Assembly: GCF_001540865.1 (NCBI RefSeq)
Contig: NC_033639.1
Location: 5,181,920 to 5,245,919, forward strand
From: Ananas comosus
Lineage: Eukaryota; Streptophyta; Magnoliopsida; Poales; Bromeliaceae
Length of the DNA stretch: 64,000 nt
Direction: 5' to 3'
Shown here piece after piece: positions 34,156 through 46,414 of the stretch (its first letter is position 1; each line of letters begins with the position of its first letter). The position numbers and the translations under genes are program-made. The notes beneath the pieces are model-generated. The model was given only the letters and a program-made list of their open reading frames with translations. It was not told where the DNA came from and made no database searches.

Positions 34156-35607
34156 AAATCATACATAGTCCAAGCCTAATGTTCCTTCATGACATTTGCT
34201 TATTAAATCATACATAGTCCAAGCCTAATGTCCTTTTATGACATTAGCCTACTAAATCATACTTCACTCGAGTCTAATGCCACTTCATGACATTATGTTA
34301 GTTCCTATGCTAGGCATGAGTTCTAAGTCCAAAAGTGTAATGCACATATCATTTTCACTAAATGAAACATGATTCCAAACCACAAATAAGAATGCTATTT
34401 ACATGCTTAAACCCAACATGGAACTCTCTACTACATAGAGGTCTAAAAATATATTATACATAACATGTGTATTTTAAGCATTCTAAAATTCTCAAATATT
34501 CTATGTAGTATGAATATGCATGCATTTTCATTTTTCGATAAATAAAAACCATCATAGGGATGATTTATCCCATTTTGGTAAGGCCAAACCCACCAAGTCT
34601 CCTCGCAACCCTTTGTTTGTGCTGACGAAGGTGCCCACAAGCCTCCTAGCTCCCTAAAGGTTAAACTAGGAGTGTTACACGAACATTACGAACAACACAT
34701 AGGTTAAACATTAACCAACTCAAGATAAGGACAAAATCTCACCTAAGTGGAGAAAATTCCTCTCAACCCTCAAATGAGAGCTAGAACCATTCCAATCCAA
34801 CCTAGAGGAAGGTTCTAATCCAACCAACTGAGCTCCAAAAGCCCTAGATAAAAAATTCCCATTATAAACCCTAAGTCTCCAAATCTAAGGTTTCATCTAG
34901 TATAAACCAACAAATTATGAATCTAAAGCTAGAAATATGTTACTAACCTTTTAGAAGCCTCAAATAAGGCCCACAATGAGCTAGGGTTGATGTTCTCTCC
35001 TTCTATGAGCTCCAACCGCGAGCTCAAGGCTTCTCCAATGGTGTAGGTTGCACCAAGAAGCAAAAAGAGGAGATAAAATCATCAAAATCCAAGTAAAAAG
35101 AGAATAAAATCCAAAGAGAGGAAGAGAGGAGGTTCCCTACCTTCTTCTCTGCTGTTCCAAGCTCAGGAAACTCAGCAAGGGGCGTGGGGTATTTGTAGTA
35201 TATCTACAATTCCAAAAACACCCCTCAAAAACTGCCATTTCGCAATCTGCCAAAGTTTACTGGTACACGAAAAAGTGTACTGGTACAAAACCCTGTACGC
35301 GCAAACCCGAGGCTCGGGTTGGCCATAAACCACATGTGTACCGGTACAACCATCAAGGTGTAACCGGTATACTTTCTATACGAGTACAACCATCAAGGTG
35401 TACCGGTATACAATCCTGCAGGAGGCAACCCGAGAGCAGCCTAAGTCCTCCACTTTGGTAACCTTAGCGCTACTTTAAATATCTCAATTCTCGGGATACG
35501 AGCCATAGGTCGGAACACTGTCAACGACCCTCCAAAATACCTGGAAAAACTGGGAACACAGATCAAACACTCGAACCTCACAATTTGCAAAGGTCTAGTG
35601 TGTTACA
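34156..35607 (-). mobile_element. Solo LTR in E, 5' part (right half)
   Basis: Continues the LTR broken at 24080 and ends (its biological start) as TGTAACACACTAGACC at 35607. It has tgtaccggtaca boxes (35265-35415), the palindrome aacccgaggctcgggtt near 35304-35320, and a candidate splice donor at 34947. A TSD base set of gcttc follows. Confidence 0.88.
35265..35415. promoter_or_regulatory. TGTACCGGTACA-type palindrome array in the solo LTR
   Basis: Boxes tgtaccggtaca, gtaaccggtatac and tgtaccggtatac, plus two decayed ones (tttactggtac, tgtactggtac), flank a perfect aacccgaggctcgggtt palindrome, about 192-342 bp from the LTR start. The same layout appears at 44128-44262 and 62257-62425. Confidence 0.7.
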
Positions 35608-36509
35608 GCTTCGGACCTCCGTGACATTCGTTGGGCGCGGCCAACTTTGATTGCCTCGACTTTTCTCGGGTCAACAAAAACTCCACCCTCGGAAATAACA
35701 TGCCCCAAAAATGTGACCTCTCGAAGCCAAAAGTCATATTTCTTTAACTTTGCATATAGCTTCTCCTCCCGAAGGACTTGAAGCACTATCCTCAAATGTT
35801 CCGCGTGCACCTCGTCGCTACATGAATAGACCAAAATGTCGTCAATGAAGACCACGACAAATCGGTCCAAGTACGCCCTGAGGACACGGTTTATCAAGTC
35901 CGTGAACACTGCCGGGGCATTTGTGAGCCCAAACGGCATGACCGTGGATTCATAATGTCCATACCGCGTGCGGAACGCGGTCTTCTACACATCCTCCGGC
36001 TTAATCTTTAGCCGATGATAACCGGATTGGAGGTCTATTTTTGAGTACACTCGCGACCCCTGCAACTGATCAAACAAGTGGTCGATACGGGGCAACAGGT
36101 ACTTATTCTTAATCGTGACCTTGTTCAACTCGCGATAATCTACGCAGAGTCGAAACGATCCGTCCTTCTTTCGCACAAATAATACTGGAGCTCCCCACGG
36201 TGACACACTCGGCCTGATAAACTCCTTGTCGAGGAGATCTTGCAGTTGAGCCCTCAACTCTTTCAATTCTGCCGTTGCCATACGGTATGGAGCCTTCGAA
36301 ATCGGCGCGGTCCCGGGAATCAAGTCTATTACGAACTCGATCTCCCAATCCGGCGGTATCTCCGGTAGCTCCGCGGGAAATACATCCGGAAACTCCCGGA
36401 CCACAGACACATCCTCAAGTGCTGGAGTCATCCTCTCGACCTCCACAACGGTCACCAAATAAGCCGCGCAACCGCTGTTTACCAACTTCCTCGCCCTCGT
36501 CGCCGACAC
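35608..36509 (-). pseudogene. Gypsy reverse transcriptase of element E, one stop
   Basis: Minus strand. Motifs in order: linker [16 protein letters not shown], then [53 protein letters not shown], then a TAG in place of the usual Ser of EDVSKTAF near 35987, then [19 protein letters not shown] and [13 protein letters not shown] with both catalytic Asp kept. The GHVISEGG and VEAIK motifs lead to the EVRS residues at the solo LTR junction, where pol continues at 22788. A frame slip near the KVGRAQRMS stretch is also visible. Confidence 0.9.
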
Positions 36510-37207
36510 TATCGCGGCGAAACACGAGCTCTTGCAAGCTCGATAGGCGAACTCTCCTGTCCTAGCTCACGAAATGCCATCACCTTGTTCTTGCAATCAA
36601 TAGATGCATAATACTTCGAGAGCCAGTCCATGCCCAATATAACGTGGAGGTCCTTCAACTTCTTGAGCACCAACATCCGTGTCGGCATGATCCAATTGCC
36701 CAACTGAACTGGACAAGCCAAACACTCCTTTCGAATAACAAACGCACGCCCGGGGCCCTCTACTCGCCAAGTGCTTCCACTCAACTGAATGTCTATGTCG
36801 TGCATTTGTGCAAATGGCCTACTGATGAATGAGTGTGTAGCACCTGTATCAAACATAGCCCTGGAGCGAACTCCGTTAATTAAAACCATACCTGCCACAA
36901 CATTGCGCTCCTCGGCCTCGGCAGGTTCCTCGGCTTGAGCGGCAAACACCCGTCCGCTCGGAGCCGACCGGATCACCTCAGGTTGGCGCTGCGCCATAGC
37001 GCGTCCGATAGATGCTGCGGCAGGTGGGGCTCCTCCATAATATCCCGGAGTCGCCGGAGCCGATGCCACAGACGGGGTCGGCGAAGCCCTCCCTGGACAA
37101 TAGCGACTAAAGTGCCCTGGTTGACTACTTGAAACACTTCCCTTGGCGCTGCTCACACTGCATCGGTTGGTGGTCTCCACCGCAAATGACACACCTCTGG
37201 GGTCCAC
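36509..37207 (-). pseudogene. Gypsy knuckle and protease of element E
   Basis: Minus strand. A decayed zinc knuckle (HFSRYCPG visible, cysteines partly lost through a frame slip) precedes a Ser/Ala/Pro linker and retropepsin with MFDTGATHSFISRPF and VILGMDWLSKYYASIDCK. It is close to the protease of element A (GRVFAAQ, ECLACPVQ, WIMP). The frame change near 36510 separates it from RT. Confidence 0.87.
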
Positions 37208-38212
37208 GGCTCTTGGACTGAGTCCGCAGGTACTTCGGGGGCTTCCTTGACTTCAACTAAGCACCCGAACCCCTTGACCCTGCTTATTTCCTCCGTCCCT
37301 CTCAGACGCTTCCCGCTCCTCGCGCACATAGGCGTTACCGTGCTCCACCCACAACGCCCGATCAAGTACCTCCGCAAAGGTAGTAAGCTTCAAGATGTGC
37401 ACCGTCTTGTAGATGTCGGGCCGAAATCCTCGCTCGAACCAATCGGCTCGATCCCGATCGTCTCGCACCACGTCGGGGACGCAGTTGATAATGTGTGAGA
37501 ACTCCCGCTCATACTCTCCAACGGAGCGGTTTCCTTGCTTCAACTTACGAAATTGATCTTGGAGCTTCTTTTTCTTACTATCGGGAAAATAGTTAGTAAA
37601 TAGCAAACCCCGAAATTCCTCCGACGTTAACGGCGAAAGGTCGGAAGACCGATCCCTCTTGATTCGCTTCCACCACACCTTCGCCGTCCGCTCTAGGCAA
37701 TGGGTGGCGAGGGGGACCTTGTTTTTCTCCAACGTGTAAAGGTCCTCAAACAAAGTCTCCATCGTGTCCACCCACAACTCGACCATCCACGGCTCGACCT
37801 TCTTCCCGTCAAAGACCAGTGGATCGAACTTGCAAAACATCATGAGGGCCGCGAGTGCGCACTCCCTCTCCGCCGCCACAGCGGCATCATCAGGACTTGA
37901 AGTTCCCGAACCCGTAGCTACAACCGCCGGCGCGGGTCTTGCTGCAAACGGCACGGCCGCCGTGGCCACACCCTCCGTCACTACGGGCGCAACCACCGGA
38001 GGCGCGGGTCGCCCAACATTCGCCTGAGCCGATGCCTGCTGAGCCACCAACTCCTGCAGCCTTGCTATTTGACCCTTCTGGTGCTACATCGCGCCGACCA
38101 TCGTAGCGATCTGCTCTCGTAGTTCCCGTACTTCTTCAGATCCCGACTGCTCGGGCACCTCAGGAGGTGGTGCTGGAGTGGATCTAGTCTTAGGGCGTCC
38201 CCTCGGTGCCAT
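37208..38212 (-). pseudogene. Gypsy gag of element E
   Basis: Starts MAPRGRPKTRSTPAPPPEVPEQ on the minus strand at 38212. One stop lies near 38083-38085. It has an Ala/Pro/Val-rich N-terminal region, the gag core (METLFEDLYTLEKNKVPLAT, WWKRIKRDR, LFTNYFPDS, SVGEYEREFSHIINC) and a basic C-terminal stretch with a frame slip near 37253. It aligns along its length with the gag of element A, so A and E belong to one family. Confidence 0.88.
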
Positions 38213-38554
38213 AGCTCTTGAAACGCAACAAAATTGGTTAATCCCATTAACTTCTCGCAATTACGAGACCAACAACTCAACACCAAAATCGAGCGGAAGC
38301 ACACAAGTGCACTCATTCCAAACTCTTAGCGTCATGTTGTCGGCCGCCAACACAACCACCTCGAGTCGAGAACTAATACCACTTGAATCCGTCTCTATTA
38401 ACAACTAGAGACATATTGTCACTTCGACCCAATCGAATCAACTTCTGCCACCGGTATAGGTTCACGTTTCACTCACGCACCTATAGTCTTAAGGTTTCCA
38501 TCCTAGGGTCTCCTAGGTCAATCGTAGACTCTCTCTTTACTTGCTCTTATACTC

Positions 38555-38566
38555 GCTCTGATACTA
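38555..38566 (-). other. Primer binding site of element E
   Basis: Minus-strand tagtatcagagc, one mismatch from the consensus, seven bases inside the LTR end at 38574. Confidence 0.82.
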
Positions 38567-38573
38567 CTTCATC

Positions 38574-38749
38574 TGTCACGACCCGCAACCACCAATTTGG
38601 TCGGTTCGGACATGTCAAACAGACGCCGAACGGACAACACCTCCCGTGTCGGCCCAAGGCTCAACAACAGAGTCATGTACATTTTTGTTGCCCAAGATGA
38701 CATACAATATACATGAAGCACCACAAGTGCGATACTAGCAAGAGCAAGA
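38574..38749 (-). mobile_element. 5' LTR stub of element E
   Basis: 176 bp matching 18163-18348, starting tgtcacgaccc. It stops abruptly after gagcaaga, where the 3' LTR continues with attacaag but here a gag coding region begins. The rest of the LTR was lost in a rearrangement. Confidence 0.85.
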
Positions 38750-39687
38750 TCCGCGGATCCACTAGCCGCCCACTTCTTGGACTTATCTTTTTCCTTGTCC
38801 TTCTCATATGCCTTACACTCCTCACGCGCAATAGTGTTGCCGCGCTCCACCCATAGCGCGTGATCGAGTACCTCCTCATAGGTCTTCAACCAAAAGGCAT
38901 GAATAACCTTGAATATGTCGGGCCGCAACCCGCGCTCGAATACCTCCGCTCGGTCCCTATCACCGTAAACCAAGCCCGGCACACAATTTATCATGTGCGA
39001 GAACTCCCTTTCGTACCCCCGCACCGTCCGGTTCCCTTGCCTTAACTTGCGAAAGTCTTCCTTGATCTTCCGCTTATTACTCTCGGGGAAATACTCCATC
39101 AATAGTATCTCCCGGAATGCCTCCCAAGTCATGGAAGCAAGATCCAACGATCTACTTTTCTTCACCTGAGTCCACCATAATCGCGCTGGCCCCTCAAAGT
39201 AATGAGCCGCAAGGTGAACTTTATCCTTCTTGAGGGTGTAAATGTCCTCGAACAACGCCTCTATAGTGGTCAACCATGCCTCCATCAACCACGGGTCCTT
39301 TACATCACCCTGGAAAGCCGGTGGGTTGAACCGCTTGAAAGCCGTCAGCACCGCCAATGACCGCTCCCGCTCGGCCTCAAGTGTATCGGGTATAGGAACC
39401 GAAGAACCCGAAGCCGCCGGAGGAATAGCCGTCACCGGTGCCGCCGCTACCGCAGGAGTAGCTGCCACAGGTGCCGGCAAGTCCTGTGGTACAGAGGACG
39501 CCGCCGCCGTCTGTTGTGCCACCAACTCGTGGAGCCGTCCAATATGCTCCCCCTGTTGCCGCATAGCCCCGGCCAAAACCGCTACTTTGGCCCGCAGCTC
39601 GCGCACTTCATCCTATCCCGTCTGCTCAGGCACCTCAGGAGGCGGTGCCGGTGCAGATCATGTACTAGGGCGTCCTCTCAGCGCCAT
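38750..39687 (-). pseudogene. Gypsy gag of element G, truncated at the LTR stub
   Basis: Minus strand, from MALRGRPST at 39687. Two early stops (near 39658 and 39612), then a long open stretch with Leu/Gln-rich helical part, Ala/Val/Pro linker and gag core (IEALFEDIYTLKKDKVHLAA, ARLWWTQVKKSRS, LLMEYFPESNKRKIKEDF, GYEREFSHMINC, RAEVFERGLRPDIF). It ends in a Lys-rich run (KDKEKDKSKKW) before any knuckle and is fused in frame with the antisense LTR stub. It belongs to the A/E family in a broad sense but is a distinct subfamily. Confidence 0.85.
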
Positions 39688-40006
39688 CACGTCCTGAAAC
39701 GTAGCACACACATTAGTACTCAACACACGTGACCTTTACACGTTCCAATTAACTACCCAATTAAGCGAAAGTAATCAAGTGTAATTATTTTCGTCTCTCG
39801 GCATCATGTGGTCGGCCGCCCCACACAATCCCTTAAGTAGAAAACAAATAACACTTGAATCCCTCTAATTCCTTTTAGAGAAGTACCAACATCAACCCAA
39901 TCAATTAGCTTCCACAATTACCAAGTCCACGTTAAACGTTTCCTAAGTCCCTAAGGTCTCCAATCCTAAGGTCCCTAAGTCCATCCTAGACTTTTTTCTT
40001 TCACCA

Positions 40007-40019
40007 CTCTCTGATTCCA
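40007..40019 (-). other. Degenerate primer binding site of element G
   Basis: Minus-strand tggaatcagagag stands where tggtatcagagcc is expected, eight bases before the LTR end at 40027. Two or three mismatches indicate decay. Confidence 0.65.
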
Positions 40020-40026
40020 TTATATC

Positions 40027-41520
40027 TGTCACGCCCCGGGCTCCGCCTATTTGGTCGAATTCGGGCCACGTCAACAGACGCCGAACCGACAGCATCTCCC
40101 CTGTCCGCCCAAGGCTCCAACAATAAGTATAATTAAGCAATCAAACAACGAGATTTGCAATTATACAAGGCTTGCACGAGAGCAAGCAACAACAAGAATG
40201 AAAGCTCTAAGCTACTGCATATAACCACATACATAATATTTGATTACATTTTAACCAAATACAAGTATACTAAAACAATTACATTCATTTTTCTTTCATC
40301 CATAATTTCTTTACATTATAATCATCCAACTCAAAATACATGATTGTTTACAACTTTTACATTTCTTGATCAACAAAATAAAAGTTGATACATTAACAAA
40401 AAGGAATGACTATAATGCAAATACTCCGGTGGCCACTATCTATGGCGCAAGACTTTTGCCTCGATCCTCTGCCGCCCCGCTTGCGTTCGGATCTGTAGGG
40501 TTAGTGGTGTGAGAACTACAACGAAGTTTCTGTAGGGTTAGTGGTGTGAGAACTACAACGAAGTTTCCAGTGGGTTCGACCACCGACCTCGCCGACTTAC
40601 CCACTAGGTCTATTTAGGCATAAGTGTTTCAAAGGAAAGAAATAATAACCATACTAATGCTAATACTATGCCTGCAAAAAAACTGTCAACGAATAGATAT
40701 ATAATCATGTAATGATGAATATGCATGCATGCTTTGTTCACAATATTACCTTGGCTTTTACCCAATCAAACCGGTTAACTCTGTTAACCCCAATAACTCA
40801 CAACTCAAAATTCCTTAATAACGGGGGACTCGAACCACCCTCGGGACCGTCTCCTGGGGGGACTTTACCTCGCCTAGTGGTGATCAACTCCGGAGCGCAC
40901 CGCTTGAGGGGGAGCTATCTCCCTCAAGCCAAGACTCAATATGAGTATCGATCCAATCCTCAACTTGAGAATGTATAGCCACTAGCCACAATGCCATTAT
41001 ATCAATGATAGGTTTCTACCTTATCTTATTTGCCACTCTCTAGGCTACTCTTGCCATAATGCCACTAATGGTTAAATCTTGTTTAACGATTCAATTCTCA
41101 ATGTCAATCTTGTCTCTATTGTCAATGTCACCTTTGTTTACTATTCTCATAGTCCAAGTCTCACATTCACATAAGCATAGGGTTCCAACAAACATGTCCT
41201 CTATGGTTCATATCAATCACTATGTTCATTTACGTTAGAAGCATATAATTGAAGCCCAACCAACATTCACATGTAATTACCCTATTATGCATGAATGACT
41301 ATTGACATACATGCTCAATAAAAGGTGATACAGACATAGAAGGGAATCCAACGATTCCAGAGTGCACCCCCCACCTCGAATAGTAGCAAAGGAGTTGGGT
41401 TTGATTCTTGTGATTTTTAGACTTCTATTCCGCGTGCTGCGGCGATCTGTACCAAAATAGAGCCAAATTAAGCTTTTTATTCAATATCTTTACTTAGACC
41501 TTTTCGTTTCGCCGAATCCG
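40027..41520 (-). mobile_element. 5' LTR of element G (partial)
   Basis: Begins tgtcacgccccggg on the plus strand and runs through the same blocks as the antisense LTR at 4343 (gagaactac hairpin block, ggttaactctgttaacc, taataacgggggactcg). The right border near 41520 is where sequence switches to the E-type LTR. It contains a 37-bp tandem duplication. Confidence 0.78.
40492..40565. repeat. 37-bp direct tandem duplication in LTR
   Basis: Units 40492-40528 and 40529-40565 are identical by eye (each starting tctgtagggttagtggtgtg). The unit contains the hairpin side and the candidate 3' splice acceptor of this LTR, so the acceptor is duplicated. The LTR at 4343 has one copy. Confidence 0.9.
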
Positions 41521-42633
41521 CTATAATGAATGCATGCACCACATAGTAAAAGACTAGCTATCATGCTACTATGTTCAACAACAATGCTATTCATTAAATC
41601 ACCCAATCACTCGGCTAGCCCGAAGGCTCGCCCTCAACTCATGTCTCAATCCCATAAGTGAGGAGTCTCAGCCGCTCAACTCACCCGAGACCGCCTGCGG
41701 ACAACTAGCTACTGCCCTATCGTGTGACCAAACCTCCGGAGTGCACGGCTTGTGTGGAGCGACCGCAACAAGCATATAACAGGCTACGCGAGCACGATCC
41801 AATCCTCGTCAACTGAGGATACTCTAACAACTAGGGTTATCATCATCATGGAATCAATGTATTCCTATACTCATCATCCTAGTGTTCCAACTACACTAAG
41901 GTTCCCATATGCCACTCGTTCTTCAGTTAAGTGTTTTCAATACAATAATTACACATTCACTAGGTTTTCATTCACCTAGGGTCCAATCCACATTTATCAT
42001 CCATTATAGGGTTCTAGGTCACTATGTCTCTATCTCATGCATACTAGGTTCAAGTGTTAAGCAAGCAACACTACGCTACCACTAGCATGCAAGAACATAT
42101 AAGAACTATCTAATTAAGCACCCTATAATGCGATAGCTCAATATGCAACTTGATCAATCATAGCACTTAGACATAGGGAGCAGTCCAACTGCTTCGGGAT
42201 GGCACCACCCACCTCTCGGCGATGCTGCGACCCGTGGAACGGAACTCGGCAACTCTAGGATGTCGCTTCGGCCCTCCAAGTAGAAACGGAGACTATGACC
42301 GCCCCTTTTCACCGATAACTCTTCACCGACTCGACGAATCGTCGAACTGTCCTCGCCAACGCGATTAGACACCTAGCAATTAGGTTTACAACCAACCAAA
42401 TGAGATCAAACTCATCGACTTCTCAAAACCCCAAATTGGAGCACTAGGTTGCAACTATTGCAATAAAACCTCAACAAAGCTCTAGATTCATGCAAGAACC
42501 ATCTTACTAGTCTCCTAGGGTTCACCCAAAACCATTTCTAGAGCATAAAACCTCAACCCTAGAAAAATACCATTAAAGGGTTTAGAACTTACCTCTAGAG
42601 CTTTCTCCAACCTAGAGGAAGAAGATGAAGAAG
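41521..42633 (-). mobile_element. E-type LTR fragment
   Basis: Matches the middle of the LTR of E (about 18790-20060): shared blocks around gctactatgttcaac, gtggagcgaccgc and atcctcgtcaactgaggata. A candidate splice donor lies at 42592 (minus strand, gag|gtaagttc). It is cut on the right by the plus-strand LTR at 42634. No gene is seen. Confidence 0.75.
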
Positions 42634-42784
42634 TGTAACACACTGGACCTGTGCAAATTGCGAGGTTCGAGTGTTTGATTTGAGTTCCAAGCTTTTCCAC
42701 ACTTTGTGGAGGGTCGTATACGGTGTTCCGACCCGCGGTTCAAAATTCTGGATTTTTGGCTATATCCTGAGAGTTTCACTCTCG

Positions 42785-42925
42785 GGGACCGGTCCCTGGT
42801 GGGAGAGAGACCGGTCCCCCTGATACAACCGGTCCCCCGGGTCTGAGAGACTGGTTCCCGAACGCGTGGCTGCGGGAGAGTCCTGAGGGACCGGTCCCAT
42901 GTGGGGAGAGACCGGTCCCTCCACC
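42785..42925. promoter_or_regulatory. GGGACCGGTCCC palindrome array in LTR H
   Basis: Five ACCGGT cores in about 140 bp, mostly as gggaccggtccc or gagaccggtccc, plus one decayed gactggttccc. They lie about 150-290 bp from the LTR start and some 75 bp before the TATA-like box. Confidence 0.72.
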
Positions 42926-43928
42926 CGAAAACTGCCCAGTCAGGGCAGTGCACAGGTTGCATTGTTGAGGGGCTTTTCTAGATTTTGTTACATTAGAGGG
43001 ACTATATGGCATTTTCTCTCCCTCTCTCCCTCATTTCTCTCCCTCACATTCTCTTACACTCTAGAAAGAGAAGAAGAAGGAGAGCAAGCTTGGAGGAGCT
43101 TTGGACTTCACCACACCCTCTCTTCTCACCTTTGGAGGCTTGGAGCTTGGGCTAGGAGCTTGATAGAGTATCAACCTTCAACCCTAGAGTATTTTGAGCT
43201 TGGTTTGGAGCTATCAAGGAGGTTAGTATGCTTAATCTACTCTTTGGAGCATGTTTTGGTAGGTTTTACCAAATAAAACCCTAGATTTGGGTTTTAGGGT
43301 TAGATTTGGGGATTTTTGATTTGAGGGCTTTGGAACCTAATTGATTGGTTTAGAACCTTGGTATAGTTTGCTTTGGAAGGGATTTGGCTTCCATTTGGAA
43401 TTTCTTAGAGGATTTTTACGCTATAGGTGAGTTTTCTCCACCTTAGCTAGAGTTGGTTAATGTTTGAGTTTTGGGATGTTCGTAAAGTTCGTTTAACTCT
43501 TGTTCCTACATCTTTAGGGTGCTAGGAGAGTAGTGGGGACCTTCGTCGGAGCAAACGAACGGTTTGGAGAAGTCCGGTGGGTTTGACTTCATGAAATCGG
43601 AGCGAAATGGCCCCTATGTATTCTATACTTGTCGTAACGTCAATTTGATTGCATATTCATGCTAAATGGAATTTATGTGAATTTTAGAACACTTAAAATG
43701 TATGTGTTATGTGTAAGATAAATTTCACTCTATATAGTAGAGCATTCTGGGTATTATACATGCATGTGAGAAGTGTTCATGGTAGCGAATTGGAAACTTG
43801 TCTCGTATACTTAAAATAGCTCAAATTATGCATTTGTTAACATTTGATTCAAGCTTGGACTTAGCGAATAAAAATGCCATCAAGGGGCACTTGGCTTAGT
43901 AGACTATGAAACTCTACTTTGAGACATA

Positions 43929-43933
43929 GTGAT
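43929..43933. repeat. Left target-site duplication gtgat of solo LTR
   Basis: Repeated exactly at 46415-46419 on the other side of the inserted LTR. Confidence 0.93.
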
Positions 43934-46414
43934 TGTAACACACCGAACCGTCGCAAATAGTGAGGTTCAAGTGTTTGAATTGTGTTTCGAACTTTTCCAC
44001 ACTTCGTGGAGGGTCGTGGATAGTGTTCCGTCCTATGGTTCGAGTCCCGAGAATTGAGGTTCAAGACTTGGCACCTAAACCCAAAAATTTGGATTATTGG
44101 TGTGCTCTCGGGTAACTGTCAGTAGGGTGGCGTACCGGTACGCAGTGATGGCTGTACCGGTACAGCCATCGACACTGCCAGCCTGTGCGCCAACCCGAGG
44201 CTCGGGTTGGGCTGGTTCGCAGGTTGTGTACCGGTATACAAACCCGTGTACCGGTACACAATGCAGACTGGGCTGTTTTCGGGGAGGGGTGTATTTGCAA
44301 TTGTTGCAACCTCTTTAAATACCACCCCAGCCCCCTTAGCTGCTCTTTTGAGCCCTAGACCAGAGGAGAAGAGGTAAGAACTTCCTCTCTTGAGTTCTTT
44401 ACCATTTTTGATGGATTTTTGTGGGTTTTGATCTCTTCCCCTTTGCTCCTCTTTGCTTCTTGTTGGGTTCCTCCATGGGAAAAGCTTGGATTTCGGGATT
44501 GGAGCTTGTTTGAGGATCAACCTTCAACTCTAGGGGACTCTAGGCTTGGTTTGGAGGTTTCAAGAGGTAAGCATCAAGTTTCTTTCCTCTAGATTTGTGT
44601 TTTGTTGCTTTCTACTTGTTAGAAACCCTATATTTTGGATTTTAGGGTTAGAAATAGGGATTTTCGAGTTAAGGCTTTTTGATCTTGATTGATCTCATTA
44701 GAACCTTTGATTAGGTTGCTTTAGAAGGGTTTTTGCTCTCTTTGGGAGATCAAGAGAGGATTTCACCATATAGGTGAGTTTTTCCCCCTTGTGTGATGTT
44801 GTTAATGTTTGAGCTATAGGCTCTTCGTTTCGTTTGGGTGACCCTACCTTTGATGCTTCTAGGGTACTAGGAAGCCCGTGGACCACTTCGTTCGGCGAGA
44901 CGAAGAAGTCGATTTTTGTGGGTTTGACTTCGTGGAAACGGGGCAAAATGGCCCTATACTCTCTATACTTGTTGTAAAGTATTTTTTTAAATGCATTTCT
45001 ATACTAAATGGAATTTATTTGAACTTTAGAACACTTAAAATGCATGCCTTATGTGTAAATTAAATTTCACTCTATATAGTAGAGCGATCAGGGTTATTTT
45101 CATGCATGCAAGGAGTGTTCGTGTGGACGAATGGGATTCTCGTTGAGTATGCTAAATTAGCTCACATTTGTATAATTGGAAACTTTATGCTAGGCTTTGA
45201 CTTAGTAGCATAAAGTGTCATCAAGGGGCACTTGGAAACTAGTAAACTATGAAACTGCAACATAGAGACATAATGTTAGGCCATCGTACATCTGCTATAC
45301 ATTCCATGTTAGAGACATGATGACATAGAGATAGGCCTTTGGGACATTCGATACATTCCATGTTATTAGACATAAGGACTTGGTACTTGTGACAGGACGT
45401 ATGACTACTTGCCATTGTGCTCATTCGCACATGCTTGTGAGGGTCGCTCCCTACAAGCCGGCACTCCGGAGATGGCCATCGCGATTTCGTATTCGCCGTG
45501 CGAGATTGGGCGCCGAAGTGGATTGCCGTGGGCCAGGCTCATTCCTAGGGTGGGGATGATGACTACCACGGGGCCATTAGGCTCGGCATCGGCCAGACAG
45601 CCTACGGGTGGGTCTCAGGGCCATAGACAGCCTTCGGGTGGGTCTCTCTAGATTGACTTTGAGTATTCACTACGACATATGGACAGATGGTGACTTAGTA
45701 TATTGACTAGAATAATAAACAATGATATTTTTACTATTTGCTTGAGGACATCGTATTGGTTGCATACTTATGCTTATTCATGTCATACACATCCATATAC
45801 ATTCATGTTATAGATGCTTTATTACTTATGAAAATCATGCTAAGTAGAGATATTATGCTATAGCGAGTTACATTTTACTTACCTTTTACTTTACTACATT
45901 TTGTCACTGACCTCCTCTTTGTAGCTTTTGGGCCTTGTGGCGCAGTTCACTGAAGTTAGTAATTGCCCACTGGGAACTATTTTTAATAGTTCTCACGCCC
46001 TCTTTTTCGTGGTTTCTTTCAGAGCCTTTGGCACCGACGGAGGCACGGGATCGTGGCAAGGGGATCGCATAGCTAGCTAGCGAGGAGCGGTTCTTTGCCT
46101 AGGTGGTTTACTCTTTCTTTTTGTAGTTGAGAGAGTGAGAGATTTTGTATCCATGTATAGAGACCACCTATGTATTTACTTTCAGCACTTGTTTTTGGGA
46201 TTCCTTTGTACTACTTTATGTTTCTATCAGTGGATTTCAGCTTCATATTCCTTTCTCTATTGTAGAACTTAGTCTTCTAGCATACTCTGATACTACTAGA
46301 TGTCTTTTATTATTGCTTATTTCATCGTTGTTTTTAGACGCCTTCTATGTTTTAGACGTATAGCGGGTCTGGGCACGTGCCGGGCGGGCTTCCGCTGGGT
46401 CCCGGGGCGTGACA
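43934..46414 (+). mobile_element. Solo gypsy LTR inserted in LTR H
   Basis: 2481 bp, from tgtaacacaccg to ggggcgtgaca with a perfect gtgat TSD. It contains tgtaccggtaca boxes with an aacccgaggctcgggtt palindrome between them, a TATA-like tctttaaatacc near 44310, a pyrimidine-rich leader, a candidate splice donor at 44567, an acceptor ending at 46022 and a hairpin at 45966-45997. There is no internal region, so unequal recombination between two LTRs probably removed it. Confidence 0.93.
44128..44262. promoter_or_regulatory. TGTACCGGTACA palindrome array in the solo LTR
   Basis: Four boxes (cgtaccggtacg, tgtaccggtaca, tgtaccggtata, tgtaccggtaca) with a perfect 17-bp aacccgaggctcgggtt palindrome near 44193-44209 between the second and third. 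The array ends about 50 bp before the TATA-like box. Confidence 0.75.

Larger units (their letters stand above)
18163..38749 (-). mobile_element. Gypsy element E (Del/Tekay-like), split by nested insertions
   Basis: Minus-strand element: 3' LTR 18163-20617, pol 20680-22788 and 35608-36509, protease and gag up to 38212, primer site 38555-38566, and a 176-bp stub of the 5' LTR to 38749. Pol is interrupted by a solo LTR that holds element F. The two pol halves meet within the RT/RNase H connection with the duplicated target removed, so they are one original gene. The 5' LTR stub ends in a sharp break into the gag of another element. Confidence 0.85.
42634..43933 (+). mobile_element. 5' LTR of gypsy element H, first part
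   Basis: Begins tgtaacacactggacc. It holds GGGACCGGTCCC-type boxes (42785-42925), a TATA-like actatatgg near 43000, a pyrimidine-rich leader, and a candidate splice donor at 43222. Interrupted at 43933 by a solo LTR and continues at 46415. Total length without the insert is about 2.38 kb. Confidence 0.87.

Noticed and set aside
38745..38770. A run resembling cloning-vector polylinker sites (SacII, BamHI and SpeI-like words) next to the LTR stub of E.
   Set aside because: The bases are in frame with the gag of element G, which continues on the far side, and no further vector sequence is present. Coincidence at a rearrangement junction is more likely.
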